From positions 248,001-312,000 of the forward strand of contig CAZMTK010000001.1 of NCBI GenBank assembly GCA_964569245.1: a DNA stretch of 64,000 bases, given 5' to 3'. Positions 45,000 to 53,396 of the stretch are shown piece after piece (position 1 is the stretch's first letter; every line of letters begins with the position of its first letter). The stretch is from JAAYTY01 sp964569245 (lineage in GTDB: Bacteria > Fermentibacterota > Fermentibacteria > Fermentibacterales > Fermentibacteraceae). The notes under the pieces were generated by a model. That model worked only from the letters and a program-made list of their open reading frames with translations, had not been told where the DNA came from and searched no databases. Made by a program: the position numbers and the translations under genes.

Positions 45000-46280
45000 A
45001 TGAATCGAGGCTCCGACTTCATTCCCGAAGGTCCGGGAGCGTTCGTCCATCTCTCCAGCCTCCTGGGGCGGAGGCTCAGATCGGCGGACGGACGGTTCGC
45101 CGGCAGGCTATCGGACCTGGTCGCGGGGATGACCGAGCGGTTCCCCGAGGTCGAAGCGGCTGTCGTGGCAACCCGTACGGGAAGCGTCTTCCTGCCTCTC
45201 GGTCCCGGGCTGCTGGAGGCGATTCTCACGGGCCGGCCATTCGAAGGCGTGGAGCCTGTCGTCCTCGACATCGCTCCCCCCCGGTTCCTCATGAGGCGCT
45301 CCCTGCTGGACAGGCAGGTCGTCGATGTTCAGGGCGCCAAAGTGGTGCGCGTCAACGATATTCACCTGCTGGTACACGGCTCCAGAATGGTTCTCGTGCA
45401 TGTGGATATCGGCTTCACCGGACTCGTCAGGCGCCTCGGCATCGAGAAGGGGGTCAGGGCGCTGGCCCGGCTTCTGCACCGGGAGCCCCAGGACGAGCTC
45501 GTCAGCTGGAAGTACGTCCAGCCCCTCACGACCTCCACCGGCACCACGCTGGTGAGGCTCAGCCTGAGGAACGAGCAGCTCCGCAGGCTTCACCCGGCGG
45601 AGCTAGCCGACATCATGGAGGACCTCGACCCCGGAGAGCGTCTCGCCCTGGTCAGGACGATGGACCCCGTGCACCTGGCCGATGCGATGGAAGAGGTCGA
45701 GGAGACTGTCCAGGCGGCGATCATAGGCGATCTGGACACCGGCCTCGCCGCCGACATCCTCGAGGAGATGGAGCCGGCCGCAGCCGCCGACGTGGTCGAG
45801 ATGCTGCCCGAGGTGACCCAGCAGAGGGTCATGGCGGCGATGGAGGACGAGGAGCGCGAGCAGCTCGAGAGGCTGTCCGTGGCCGAGGAGGACACCGCTG
45901 CCTCGCTGATGACTGTTGAGTTCGTGTCGTGCCCCGAGGAGGCGACAGCAGGCGAGGCTCTCGAAGCGGTAAAATCGGCTCTCGACGAGATCCGCTTCAT
46001 CAGCTACGTGTACTGCACGGACAGGTCGGGCAGGCTTTCGGGGGTCGTCTCGCTCAGGCGACTCCTCAAGATGCCGCCGGACTCGCCGCTGGCTCAAGTG
46101 GTCACGAACAGGCTCACCACGCTCTCCCCGGGCGACGGCTTCGACGAGACTGCCGACCTGTTCTTCAAGTTCCGCCTGCTGGCCATCCCGGTGACCGACT
46201 CCGAGGGCCGCATCGAGGGAGTGGTGACCTTCGAGCACTCCTTCGACGAGCTGCTTCCCTACTACAGGAAGCTCGCTTGA
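45000..46280 (+). CDS. soluble PRC-barrel/MgtE_N/CBS protein linked to an Nramp transporter
   Basis: 426 residues without membrane helices. Order: PRC-barrel-like segments in residues ~10-150 (GRRLRSADGRFAGRLSD, DRQVVDVQGAKVVRV), an MgtE-type N-domain at ~198-300 (LHPAELADIMEDLDPGER), then paired CBS domains ~303-426 (CTDRSGRLSGVVSLRRLL). In MgtE channels the N and CBS domains sense Mg2+; here the channel is missing and the next gene is a separate Nramp transporter, so this is likely its cytosolic metal sensor. Confidence 0.85.
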   Translation: MNRGSDFIPEGPGAFVHLSSLLGRRLRSADGRFAGRLSDLVAGMTERFPEVEAAVVATRTGSVFLPLGPGLLEAILTGRPFEGVEPVVLDIAPPRFLMRRSLLDRQVVDVQGAKVVRVNDIHLLVHGSRMVLVHVDIGFTGLVRRLGIEKGVRALARLLHREPQDELVSWKYVQPLTTSTGTTLVRLSLRNEQLRRLHPAELADIMEDLDPGERLALVRTMDPVHLADAMEEVEETVQAAIIGDLDTGLAADILEEMEPAAAADVVEMLPEVTQQRVMAAMEDEEREQLERLSVAEEDTAASLMTVEFVSCPEEATAGEALEAVKSALDEIRFISYVYCTDRSGRLSGVVSLRRLLKMPPDSPLAQVVTNRLTTLSPGDGFDETADLFFKFRLLAIPVTDSEGRIEGVVTFEHSFDELLPYYRKLA

Positions 46281-47530
46281 GGTTCCGCCGCCCTCCCGGA
46301 GCGGGCCGCCTCTGGGCGAGGGCGGCCGTGTTCATCGCTGTCATGGGGCCTGGAATCATCACCGCCAACGTTGACAACGACGCCGGGGGTCTGGCCACCT
46401 ACAGCCAGGCCGGTGCCGGATTCGGGCTGAGGCTCCTCTGGCTGATGATCCCGGTAACGCTGCTGCTCATCGTGGTCCAGGAGATGGTCAACAGGATGGG
46501 GGTGGTCACCGGCAGGGGCCTCTCCGACATGATAAGGGAGAGGTTCGGAGTGAGGATCACCTTCACTCTCATGGTCCTGCTGCTCGCGACCAATTTCGGG
46601 AACATCATCGCTGAATTCGCGGGAATTGCGGCCGCCGGACAGCTCTTCGGGCTTCCGAAGACCCTCACGATACCTGTAGGTGCGATTCTTGTCTGGCTGC
46701 TCGTGACGAGAGCCTCCTACAGGAGCGTCGAGAGGGTCTTCCTGATCGCCTGCGTCTTCTACCTCGCCTACCCCCTCACGCTCGTCATCATAGGGCCCGA
46801 CATGGGGAGGGTGGCCGAAGCCCTCGTCCCCCCCCGGTTTGAGTTCTCGAGAGAGTACGTGGTCATGACCATAGGGCTCGTGGGCACCACTATCGCCCCC
46901 TGGATGCAGTTCTACCAGCAGGCTTCGGTGGCCGAGAAGAACATAAGCGTCAAGGACTACGGCTACTCGCGCCTTGACACGATCATCGGCTGCATCGTTG
47001 TCAGCCTGGTGGCCGCCTGCATCATCATCGTGTGCGCCTTCACACTCCACGAGGCGGGCATCGAGGTCGACAGCGCGGACAACGCAGCAGCCGCGCTGGC
47101 TCCCCTCGCCGGCGCTGGAAGCTCCCTGCTCTTCGCCTTCGGCCTTCTGAACGCGTCGCTTTTCGCCGCCAGCATCCTGCCTCTCTCGACATCCTATACG
47201 CTCTGCGAGGCCTTCGGCTGGGAATCGGGACTGGACAGAGGGTTCGACGAGGCGCCTCAGTTCTACACGCTGTACACCGTCCTGATCGCTCTCGGGGCGC
47301 TGTCTGTCCTTGTGCCGGGGATACCCCTCATAGGCGTCATGATATGGTCGCAGGTGGTGAACGGACTCCTCCTCCCAGTCATCCTCGTATTCATGCTGAT
47401 CCTCGTCAACGACAGGTCGCAGATGGGCTCCTTCGTCAACGGAAAGGCCTACAACCTCTTCTGCTGGATTGCGGTCATCCTGACGGGGCTGGTCAGCGCG
47501 GCCTGGCCGTTCTCCCTGCTGCTCCCGTGA
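46277..47530 (+). CDS. Nramp-family divalent metal transporter
   Basis: 417 residues, about eleven hydrophobic helices. The metal-binding helix 1 motif DNDAGG (in NVDNDAGGLATY) replaces the usual DPGN of MntH, and TNFGNI lies in helix 3. Helix 6, which in manganese and iron transporters holds an AxxM-like site, reads TIAPWMQFYQQ. The altered motif suggests Mg2+ or another divalent metal, as in NRAMP-related magnesium transporters. It starts at TTG overlapping the sensor gene stop, with AGGAAG upstream. Confidence 0.85.
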   Translation: MRFRRPPGAGRLWARAAVFIAVMGPGIITANVDNDAGGLATYSQAGAGFGLRLLWLMIPVTLLLIVVQEMVNRMGVVTGRGLSDMIRERFGVRITFTLMVLLLATNFGNIIAEFAGIAAAGQLFGLPKTLTIPVGAILVWLLVTRASYRSVERVFLIACVFYLAYPLTLVIIGPDMGRVAEALVPPRFEFSREYVVMTIGLVGTTIAPWMQFYQQASVAEKNISVKDYGYSRLDTIIGCIVVSLVAACIIIVCAFTLHEAGIEVDSADNAAAALAPLAGAGSSLLFAFGLLNASLFAASILPLSTSYTLCEAFGWESGLDRGFDEAPQFYTLYTVLIALGALSVLVPGIPLIGVMIWSQVVNGLLLPVILVFMLILVNDRSQMGSFVNGKAYNLFCWIAVILTGLVSAAWPFSLLLP

Positions 47531-47548
47531 AATCCAGGCAGTCGGGCT

Positions 47549-47577
47549 GGAACAAGCCCGGCCTCCCCCGGTATAGT
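47549..47577 (+). promoter_or_regulatory. candidate promoter for ECF sigma operon
   Basis: GGAACA (47549-47554), exactly 17 nt, TATAGT (47572-47577). GGAAC is the common -35 core of ECF sigma promoters while TATAGT is housekeeping-like, so the site could be autoregulated, read by the housekeeping factor, or both. Confidence 0.45.
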
Positions 47578-47615
47578 GATATCGGCAACGCGATACATAC
47601 GGAGGTTCGAGCATC

Positions 47616-48209
47616 GTGGCTGTGAGGCTCGTTCGCAACAGGGCAGGCCAGAAGGACCAGAGGGCCGATTCCGAGCTCATGGCGGCCCTCTGCGGCGGTG
47701 ACGAGGAAGCCTTCTCCGAGATCATCAGGAGGTTCCAGGGACCCGTCTATTCGCTTCTGATCAGGATGCTGGGCAACGAGGACGAAGCCGAAGAGCTGCT
47801 GCAGGTGACATTCTGCAGGGTACACAGGTACCGCGACCATTATGACCCCTCCCGCCCGCTCGTCACGTGGATATTCACGATCGCGAGCAACCTGGCGAAG
47901 AAGGAGTGGAGGAGGAGATCACGCTGGGTCCAGGTGCCCCTCGACAATGTCACGCTCACGAGCGGCTACCAGACTGCACCCCACTACGAGGCGGGCAGGC
48001 GCGAGCTGAAGGCCTCTCTCGAGGAGGCCATATCCATGCTCCCGCCCCACTACAGGGAGCCTTTCCTGCTGAGGGAGGACCAGCAGCTCACATACGAGGA
48101 GATAGCCGAGGTGCTGAACGTAAGGATAGGCACGGTGAAATCCAGGATCAACAGGGCCAGGGCGATGCTGCGCACGGCTCTGAGCGATGCGTGGGAGCGT
48201 TGGAGATGA
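47616..48209 (+). CDS. ECF RNA polymerase sigma factor
   Basis: 197 residues. Region 2 (YSLLIRMLGNEDEAEELLQVTF and PLVTWIFTIASN) and region 4 (ALSDAW preceded by LTYEEIAEVLNVRIGTVKSRI) are present, with no region 3, as in ECF (RpoE-like) factors. It starts at GTG after GGAGG and overlaps the anti-sigma gene (ATGA), so the pair is made together. Confidence 0.93.
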   Translation: MAVRLVRNRAGQKDQRADSELMAALCGGDEEAFSEIIRRFQGPVYSLLIRMLGNEDEAEELLQVTFCRVHRYRDHYDPSRPLVTWIFTIASNLAKKEWRRRSRWVQVPLDNVTLTSGYQTAPHYEAGRRELKASLEEAISMLPPHYREPFLLREDQQLTYEEIAEVLNVRIGTVKSRINRARAMLRTALSDAWERWR

Positions 48210-48673
48210 ACTGCGAAAAGGCCCTGAAGCTCATCGATCTCGTGCTCGACGGCGAAGCCGAGGAGTCCGAGGAGCACATGCTCCACTTCCACATCGCAGG
48301 GTGCCCCGACTGCAGACGCGCTCTGGAGATGGGAAGGGACTTCTCGGCGGTCTTCCGCCAGATCTCCCGCCCCGAGCCGCCTCCCGACACGGAGCAGCGC
48401 GTGCGCGAGAGGCTGACCGGGATGAAGCCCGTCAGCAGAAGGCGCATGCCGGTATTCCCGCTCTGGTCCAGGCTCGCCGTTGTCATACCCTTCGCCGCCG
48501 CCCTGATCCTGATAATAGGGCTCGACTCGGGCGGGACCGAAGCGGGCGGCTCCATCATCGAATCCCCGGGACAGCCCGAAAAGTACGCGATGACCGAGAC
48601 AGCCGCCAAGAGGGCCGTCAGCACTCCGCCGATGTCGGCCTACGCGCGTCCTGCCGGCCTGGTCACCTTCTAG
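48206..48673 (+). CDS. zinc-finger anti-sigma factor
   Basis: 155 residues. The ZAS motif HxxxCxxC is His29, Cys33, Cys36. A single transmembrane helix near residues 85-105 (VVIPFAAALILIIGL) places about 48 residues outside the cytoplasm. This arrangement holds ECF factors inactive until an envelope or redox signal. It ends 9 bp before the pseudo-HtrA gene. Confidence 0.87.
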   Translation: MNCEKALKLIDLVLDGEAEESEEHMLHFHIAGCPDCRRALEMGRDFSAVFRQISRPEPPPDTEQRVRERLTGMKPVSRRRMPVFPLWSRLAVVIPFAAALILIIGLDSGGTEAGGSIIESPGQPEKYAMTETAAKRAVSTPPMSAYARPAGLVTF

Positions 48674-48682
48674 GACGGGGCG

Positions 48683-49555
48683 GTGCTCTCCCTCCTTGTC
48701 GTTCTTCTCTCGGCGCTCTCCTACCTCGCCGGCCCGGAGGAGGCAGTAGTCGCTGTTCAGCGGGACAGACCCGCCGGCGTCACTGAGGTGATGACCGGCA
48801 TCGCGATCTCCCCCAGGCACGTGATACTGCTGGCCTCCTTCGCGACACCCGACGCCCCTCCATACGTGGTATCCGGCAGGCTCAGGGTCGAGCCCGACAC
48901 GGTCTTCTTCAGCCACGACCTGGGACTGGCCATCCTCTCCTTCGAGGATGCCGGCTTCGAGGGCTTCCTGAAGCCCTCCGAGGAGCTGCCCGAGATCGGT
49001 GACGCCGTCAGGCTCGTAGGGCACGGCGTTACAGGCACCGTGACGGCCGAGGGGAGGGTGCTGGAGGAATCGCCCGACGGGATCTTTCTGGTATCCGCTC
49101 CCAGGGTGGACGGGTTGATGGGAGCCGGCGCCTTCGACTCGGAGGGACGGTTCATAGGCGTCATCAGGGGCGCCATAGTTCCCAGTCTCAGCAGCAGAGC
49201 GACCGTGGGAGCCGACTACCTCGCCCTTCTTCCCTCGAGATCGTGGTGCGTCTGGTCCGAGCTGGCGACGAGCGGGCAGTGGCACTCGACCTCCACGTTC
49301 GGAGTCACCGCGACCTCCTGCTCCGACTTGTCAGGGGAACGCCCCTCGGGAGTGCTTATCGTCGCCGTTGACGACGGCAGCCCAGCCTGCCTGTGCGGCC
49401 TGCGTCCCGGTGACATAGTTACGCATATGGAGAGCATCCGCGTCTTCCACCCGGAGACCATGAGAGGCCTGCTCATCTTCGCCGAAGACAGCATAGAAGC
49501 CAGGGTCTGGACCAGAGGCGCCGAGCGCTCCGTCATCCTCCCGCCTCTGCGTTAG
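48683..49555 (+). CDS. catalytically dead HtrA-like protein with PDZ domain
   Basis: 290 residues; signal peptide-like N-terminus. The first ~165 residues follow the trypsin-like HtrA fold, but the triad is broken: the His position is Phe53, Asp79 is retained in HDLGLAIL, and the nucleophile loop GNSGGP is replaced by GLMGAG with Met146 at the Ser position. A PDZ domain follows near 220-285 (GVLIVAVDDGSPACLCGLRPGDIV), with a CLC cysteine pair. Starts at GTG. It likely senses or binds peptides for the adjacent anti-sigma. Confidence 0.75.
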   Translation: MLSLLVVLLSALSYLAGPEEAVVAVQRDRPAGVTEVMTGIAISPRHVILLASFATPDAPPYVVSGRLRVEPDTVFFSHDLGLAILSFEDAGFEGFLKPSEELPEIGDAVRLVGHGVTGTVTAEGRVLEESPDGIFLVSAPRVDGLMGAGAFDSEGRFIGVIRGAIVPSLSSRATVGADYLALLPSRSWCVWSELATSGQWHSTSTFGVTATSCSDLSGERPSGVLIVAVDDGSPACLCGLRPGDIVTHMESIRVFHPETMRGLLIFAEDSIEARVWTRGAERSVILPPLR

Positions 49556-49565
49556 CCCGCGCGCC

Positions 49566-50804
49566 GTGGTCACAGGCGACGCCCCGCCTCCCGCGCACGA
49601 AGCCGCCGGGAAACTCAGGGGAGGCGGCGTCCTGTCACGCAGCGGGCAGGCCATCCCGATCATGTCCTGGTGCCCCGATCCGGATCCGGGCACGATGGAG
49701 CAGGTGCTGAGGCTATCCTCCCATCCGAAGGCCTTCCACCACGTCGCCCTGATGCCCGACTGCCACCCGGGATACGGAATGCCGATCGGAGGAGTGGTGG
49801 CCGCCAGGGGCGCGCTGATTCCCGGTGCGGTCGGCGTGGACATCGGGTGCGGAATGTCGGCTGTTCGCACCCCGATGAGAGCGTGCGACATTGACGGGGG
49901 TACAGTCGAGCGCGTCATCCGGGAGACCGCGGAGAGGATACCGGTCGGCGAGGGCTGTTCACGCAGAGATCCGCTGCCCATGCCCCCGGAGATCGCACTC
50001 CCCTCATGGCTGGACAGCCGGGCCCGCTCGCTTGCCATGGCGAATCTGGGAACTCTCGGCGGAGGCAACCACTTCATCGAGATCCAGGCAGGGGACGACG
50101 GGTTCGTCTGGCTGATGATCCACACCGGCTCCAGGAACCTGGGATACAGGATTGCGAGACACCACTGCGAAGCCGCCGTCAGGATGCAGACCCGCTTCGG
50201 CAGGGCGCCGGAAGGACTAGCCTTCCTTCCGGATGATTCAGACGAGGGCATCCTCTACGTGCGCGACATGGAGACGGCTCTGGCCTATGCGAGGGCCAAC
50301 AGGTCGGCGGTCATGGAGGGCTTCGCTCTGGCTTTCGCCGAGGCGACCGGGTGCCGCGTGACCGGCGAGCCGTTCTCGATCCATCACAACTACGCGTCGC
50401 TGGAGACTCACTTCGGCACCCGTGTCTGGGTGCACAGGAAGGGCGCCACGTCGGCCAGGGATGGCGAGACGGGCATCGTCCCCGGGAGCATGGGCACGAC
50501 CTCCTACATCGTTCGCGGTCTCGGCAGCGAGGATTCGTTCATGTCCTGCTCGCACGGCGCCGGCAGGGTGCTGGGCAGGCGGGAGGCCCTCAGGAGGCTC
50601 TCCGTCGAGGAGTGCCGCGAGTCCATGCGCGGAGTCGTGTACGGGGCATGCGGACGGAACGGGCGCCTGAAGGGCTTCGGCGAGGGTGCAGACATTTCCG
50701 AGGCCCCTGCGGCATACAGGGACATAGACGAGGTGATGCGCAACCAGAAGGATTTGACAGTGCCTGTGGTGAGGCTTCGCCCCCTGGGCGTGCTGAAGGG
50801 CTGA
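49566..50804 (+). CDS. rtcB: RNA-splicing ligase RtcB
   Basis: 412 residues, shorter than the usual ~480. RtcB joins 2',3'-cyclic-phosphate and 5'-OH RNA ends with GTP and Mn2+. Key parts: GAVGVDIGCGMSAVRT with the metal-binding Cys, GTLGGGNHFIEIQ, HNYASLE, and the guanylylation-histidine region SCSHGAGRVLGRREA. It starts at GTG 10 bp after the pseudo-HtrA gene with no clear ribosome site. No archease or RtcA is in the window. Confidence 0.92.
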   Translation: MVTGDAPPPAHEAAGKLRGGGVLSRSGQAIPIMSWCPDPDPGTMEQVLRLSSHPKAFHHVALMPDCHPGYGMPIGGVVAARGALIPGAVGVDIGCGMSAVRTPMRACDIDGGTVERVIRETAERIPVGEGCSRRDPLPMPPEIALPSWLDSRARSLAMANLGTLGGGNHFIEIQAGDDGFVWLMIHTGSRNLGYRIARHHCEAAVRMQTRFGRAPEGLAFLPDDSDEGILYVRDMETALAYARANRSAVMEGFALAFAEATGCRVTGEPFSIHHNYASLETHFGTRVWVHRKGATSARDGETGIVPGSMGTTSYIVRGLGSEDSFMSCSHGAGRVLGRREALRRLSVEECRESMRGVVYGACGRNGRLKGFGEGADISEAPAAYRDIDEVMRNQKDLTVPVVRLRPLGVLKG

Positions 50805-50820
50805 GAGGGCGGGCGGCAGA

Positions 50821-50996
50821 ATCTCACGCGAAGACGCGAGGGGCGCAAAGAAGCAACTCAAAGGCGAGCTGCAAGCTGCAAGGCAGCAGAAACCTTGAAG
50901 AGCACGAAGAACACGAAGAGAGCGGCAGTCTGAATGCTGGCGGCAGAGCGACAATGGAGAAGCGACAATCCACCACGAAGAGCACGAAGGGCAGCT
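50821..50996. repeat. degenerate 9-nt periodic ACGAAGAGC-type repeats
   Basis: Three patches: CACGCGAAGACGCGAGGGGCGCAAAG (50826-50850), GAAGAGCACGAAGAACACGAAGAG near 50897-50920, and ACGAAGAGCACGAAGGGC at 50975-50992. Units of nine bases (CACGAAGAR) drift between patches. The block lies in the 307-bp gap between rtcB and the 51112 gene and differs in composition from coding DNA. Similar purine-rich intergenic repeats occur in several environmental phyla. Confidence 0.6.
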
Positions 50997-51076
50997 CCGG
51001 GGACAGCACTCTCAGCCTGCACCGGCCGCCGCTGCACCGAACCGGCAGCGGACTGCCTGTCCGCTGCAAGGCTCAT

Positions 51077-51105
51077 TTGACACGACCAGGGCCCGGAACG
51101 ATTTA
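51077..51105 (+). promoter_or_regulatory. candidate promoter giving a leaderless mRNA
   Basis: TTGACA (51077-51082), exactly 17 nt, GATTTA (51100-51105). RNA start predicted at or next to the GTG at 51112; no Shine-Dalgarno precedes it. Confidence 0.45.
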
Positions 51106-51111
51106 TTCGGC

Positions 51112-51921
51112 GTGAACAGGAAACACCTCCGCTGGGCTGCAGCCACCGGAATGGCGGGAAGCGTGGGCCTGGCAGTGCCTGCTCTCGCACAGCCCGTGCA
51201 GGAGGCGCCGGACGGCATGCCTCTCAGGGCACTCATGAAGACGCCGGAGTGGCAGGCGGTGAAGGCTGCATGGGCGGCGCTGGACTCGCTTGCACCCGAA
51301 GACGGCGGCTGTTACGGCTATCCCCGGGGGATGAGCCTGGACGACCGGGACACCCTCAGGGACATGGTCGCCGACAGGCTCGACGACCTGGACTATGCCG
51401 CGGATGCGGCGGGGGCCCGCCCTCCCGAGCTTTCGGCCTTCAGGGCTCTTCTCCTCCGCCGAGTGGATTTCCTCTGCAATGGTGAGACGCGGCTGATGAC
51501 GCGGATGATCCCTCCCGCCGTAACCATGGATGCCTCTACCGCGTTGCGGCAGATGGAGATCAGGATCGACACCCTCCTCGCTCTCAGGGAGTCCGGCAGG
51601 ATCGGCATCGAAGCATGGAAGGCCGGAGCGGAGGCGGCTGTGGATGCAGGTGCGGCATCGGTCATCCTGGAAGCCCTCGCCTGCCCCGGCTACCGCGCAT
51701 GGGGGGGATCTCCGGAATACCTCTCCTGGGATCCTCAACCGGATGACATCTGGGCTCTGGTGAAGATGCGGATGTCGCAGGCCAGGCGGATGCTGGCGGA
51801 CTCGCTCATGGCTAAGGACGCCGTCGCGTCTCTCTCCGAAGCGCTCGCATCGGCGGACTCCCTGCTGAACATGCTCCCCGGGCTGGAGATGATGCTTTCG
51901 GATCTCGTCGGAGGAGGCTGA
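51112..51921 (+). CDS. secreted protein of unknown function, leaderless
   Basis: 269 residues. A clear Sec signal peptide with basic start (RKHLR) and cleavage near ALAQ. The mature part is alpha-helical with a repeated pattern of charged residues and three cysteines; no enzyme motif recognised. It lies 3 bp upstream of a radical SAM/SPASM gene and could be its substrate or partner. Starts at GTG with no ribosome site. Confidence 0.6.
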   Translation: MNRKHLRWAAATGMAGSVGLAVPALAQPVQEAPDGMPLRALMKTPEWQAVKAAWAALDSLAPEDGGCYGYPRGMSLDDRDTLRDMVADRLDDLDYAADAAGARPPELSAFRALLLRRVDFLCNGETRLMTRMIPPAVTMDASTALRQMEIRIDTLLALRESGRIGIEAWKAGAEAAVDAGAASVILEALACPGYRAWGGSPEYLSWDPQPDDIWALVKMRMSQARRMLADSLMAKDAVASLSEALASADSLLNMLPGLEMMLSDLVGGG

Positions 51922-51924
51922 CGG

Positions 51925-52875
51925 ATGGCTTCGACCCGCCCCTGGATGGTGTTCGAGGTCACGCCGCGCTGCAACCTGCACTGCCTCTACTGCTGCAACC
52001 CCTGGACGCTCCCAGGCCATACGCCTCCGGGCGAGCTAGAGACAGAGGTCATGGCCGATCTCATGAGAAAGATCGCCGCCGAGGTGAATCCCCTGGGAAT
52101 CACCCTGTCCGGCGGAGAGCCGCTTGCCAGGGCCGACATCCTGGATCTCGCCGCAGAGGCCGTGAAGCTCTTCCCGGACGTCTCGGTAGCCACCAACGGA
52201 CTTCTGCTCACCAGGCCGCTTGCCAAGGAGCTCGCTGCGCTCGGCATCCGAAGCGCGCAGATATCGCTGCCCGCAGCGACAGAGGAGACCTTTGCCGAGA
52301 TCTGCGGAGCCAGGGCTCTCGACCGGGCGCTCGCAGGCATGGCGGCCGCTTCGGCCGCCGGACTGTCGGTGTGCGCAGCCTTCACTCTCACGGCGCTCAA
52401 CGCCGAGCAGTGCTCGCAGGCGCTGGAGAAGTCTTTCGCCTTCGGCGCCTCGTCCTTCCAGATCAACAGGCTGGCGCGCGGAGGGCGAGCCGCTTCAGGC
52501 TGGCGCGAACTCGTCCCCGGGCGCGACCAGATCTGCTCTGCCGTATCCGAGGCCTCGTCGAACGGCGACCTGCTGGGTCTCCAGGTCTTCACCGGAATCC
52601 CGCTCGAGCCGTGCCTCTGGCCGGCGGAGCTCCTCGAGGGGCTTACGAACGAGGGGTGCCTCTGCGCCGACACCAAGTGGGCCATCGACCCCGAAGGGCA
52701 TCTCCGCCCGTGCGAGCAGAGCTCGCTCGTGCTCGGCAACCTGCTCGAGCGCGACTTCGACCAGCTTGCGCAGGGTCCCATCGCACGGCGCTTCAGGCGC
52801 GAGTACAGAAGCCCGGAGTGCCTCGACTGCACCAGACTCTCTTCCTGCAGAGGGGGATGCCGCGCAATGAAGTGA
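51925..52875 (+). CDS. radical SAM/SPASM-type protein
   Basis: 316 residues. CNLHCLYCC gives the radical SAM CxxxCxxC cluster at ~17-24; SGGEPLAR follows. The C-terminal part reads CLCADTKWAIDPEGHLRPC ... PECLDCTRLSSCRGGC, a SPASM-like set of cysteines that binds auxiliary clusters. Enzymes of this type modify peptides or build cofactors (PqqE, heme d1, sactipeptide). The ATG follows GGAGG. Its neighbour is the secreted protein. Confidence 0.83.
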   Translation: MASTRPWMVFEVTPRCNLHCLYCCNPWTLPGHTPPGELETEVMADLMRKIAAEVNPLGITLSGGEPLARADILDLAAEAVKLFPDVSVATNGLLLTRPLAKELAALGIRSAQISLPAATEETFAEICGARALDRALAGMAAASAAGLSVCAAFTLTALNAEQCSQALEKSFAFGASSFQINRLARGGRAASGWRELVPGRDQICSAVSEASSNGDLLGLQVFTGIPLEPCLWPAELLEGLTNEGCLCADTKWAIDPEGHLRPCEQSSLVLGNLLERDFDQLAQGPIARRFRREYRSPECLDCTRLSSCRGGCRAMK

Positions 52876-52974
52876 AGACGAACCCTCCGCTTTACACGAA
52901 GGGCACCCGGGCTGGATATTGGAACCATGATGCAGGAGGCGGACTGACAGAGGGAACATGCCAGGAGGGGCGGC

Positions 52975-53373
52975 ATGGAACCTAACAAGCTGGTTGTTCA
53001 CTTCAAGGATGGCCATGTCCTCAAGGGGCATTCGCTCGACTTTCTCCCGAACAAGCCCTCCTTCCACCTGAGATCGGCCAAGAATCCCGACATCGTGGCC
53101 GAGATAAGGATGGAGGACCTCAAGGCGGTCTTCTTCGTCAAGGACTTCACCGGCGACCCGAGGCGCACCGACAGGAAGGTGTTCGATCCGAAGGCACGCT
53201 ACATCGGAAAGCGGCTGATGGTGAAGTTCAAGGACGGCGAGGTCTTCGCCGGCATCAGGCAGGCCTTCAACCCGGCCTTCCCGGGCTTCTTCATCTGCCC
53301 GGTAGACAGCGACTCCAATACGATCAGGGCATTCGTCGTGAACTCCGCCGTCCAGTCGGTGGAGGAGGCCTGA
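52975..53373 (+). CDS. duplicated-domain small protein, unrecognised
   Basis: 132 residues made of two related halves: VVHFKDGHVLKG ... FLPNKPSFHL and MVKFKDGEVFAG ... FNPAFPGFFICP. Each looks like an Sm-like beta barrel of a family often seen next to signalling or PilZ proteins. No catalytic residue evident. The ATG follows GGAGGGG. It lies 99 bp after the radical SAM gene; I see no gene in that gap. Confidence 0.65.
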   Translation: MEPNKLVVHFKDGHVLKGHSLDFLPNKPSFHLRSAKNPDIVAEIRMEDLKAVFFVKDFTGDPRRTDRKVFDPKARYIGKRLMVKFKDGEVFAGIRQAFNPAFPGFFICPVDSDSNTIRAFVVNSAVQSVEEA

Positions 53374-53396
53374 ACCAGGAGTCTGTCCCCTCCTGA

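Noticed and set aside
44006..45292. 428-codon frame opposite glgB end, DUF503 and YjbQ
   Set aside because: Spans three recognised genes antisense and has no coherent domain.
46262..47725. Open frame of 487 codons opposite the Nramp gene
   Set aside because: Histidine/glutamate-rich antisense shadow; the plus strand encodes a clear transporter.
53376..53395. Hairpin CAGGAG/CTCCTG between convergent genes as terminator
   Set aside because: Only 6 bp with an 8-nt loop and no T run; too weak to call.
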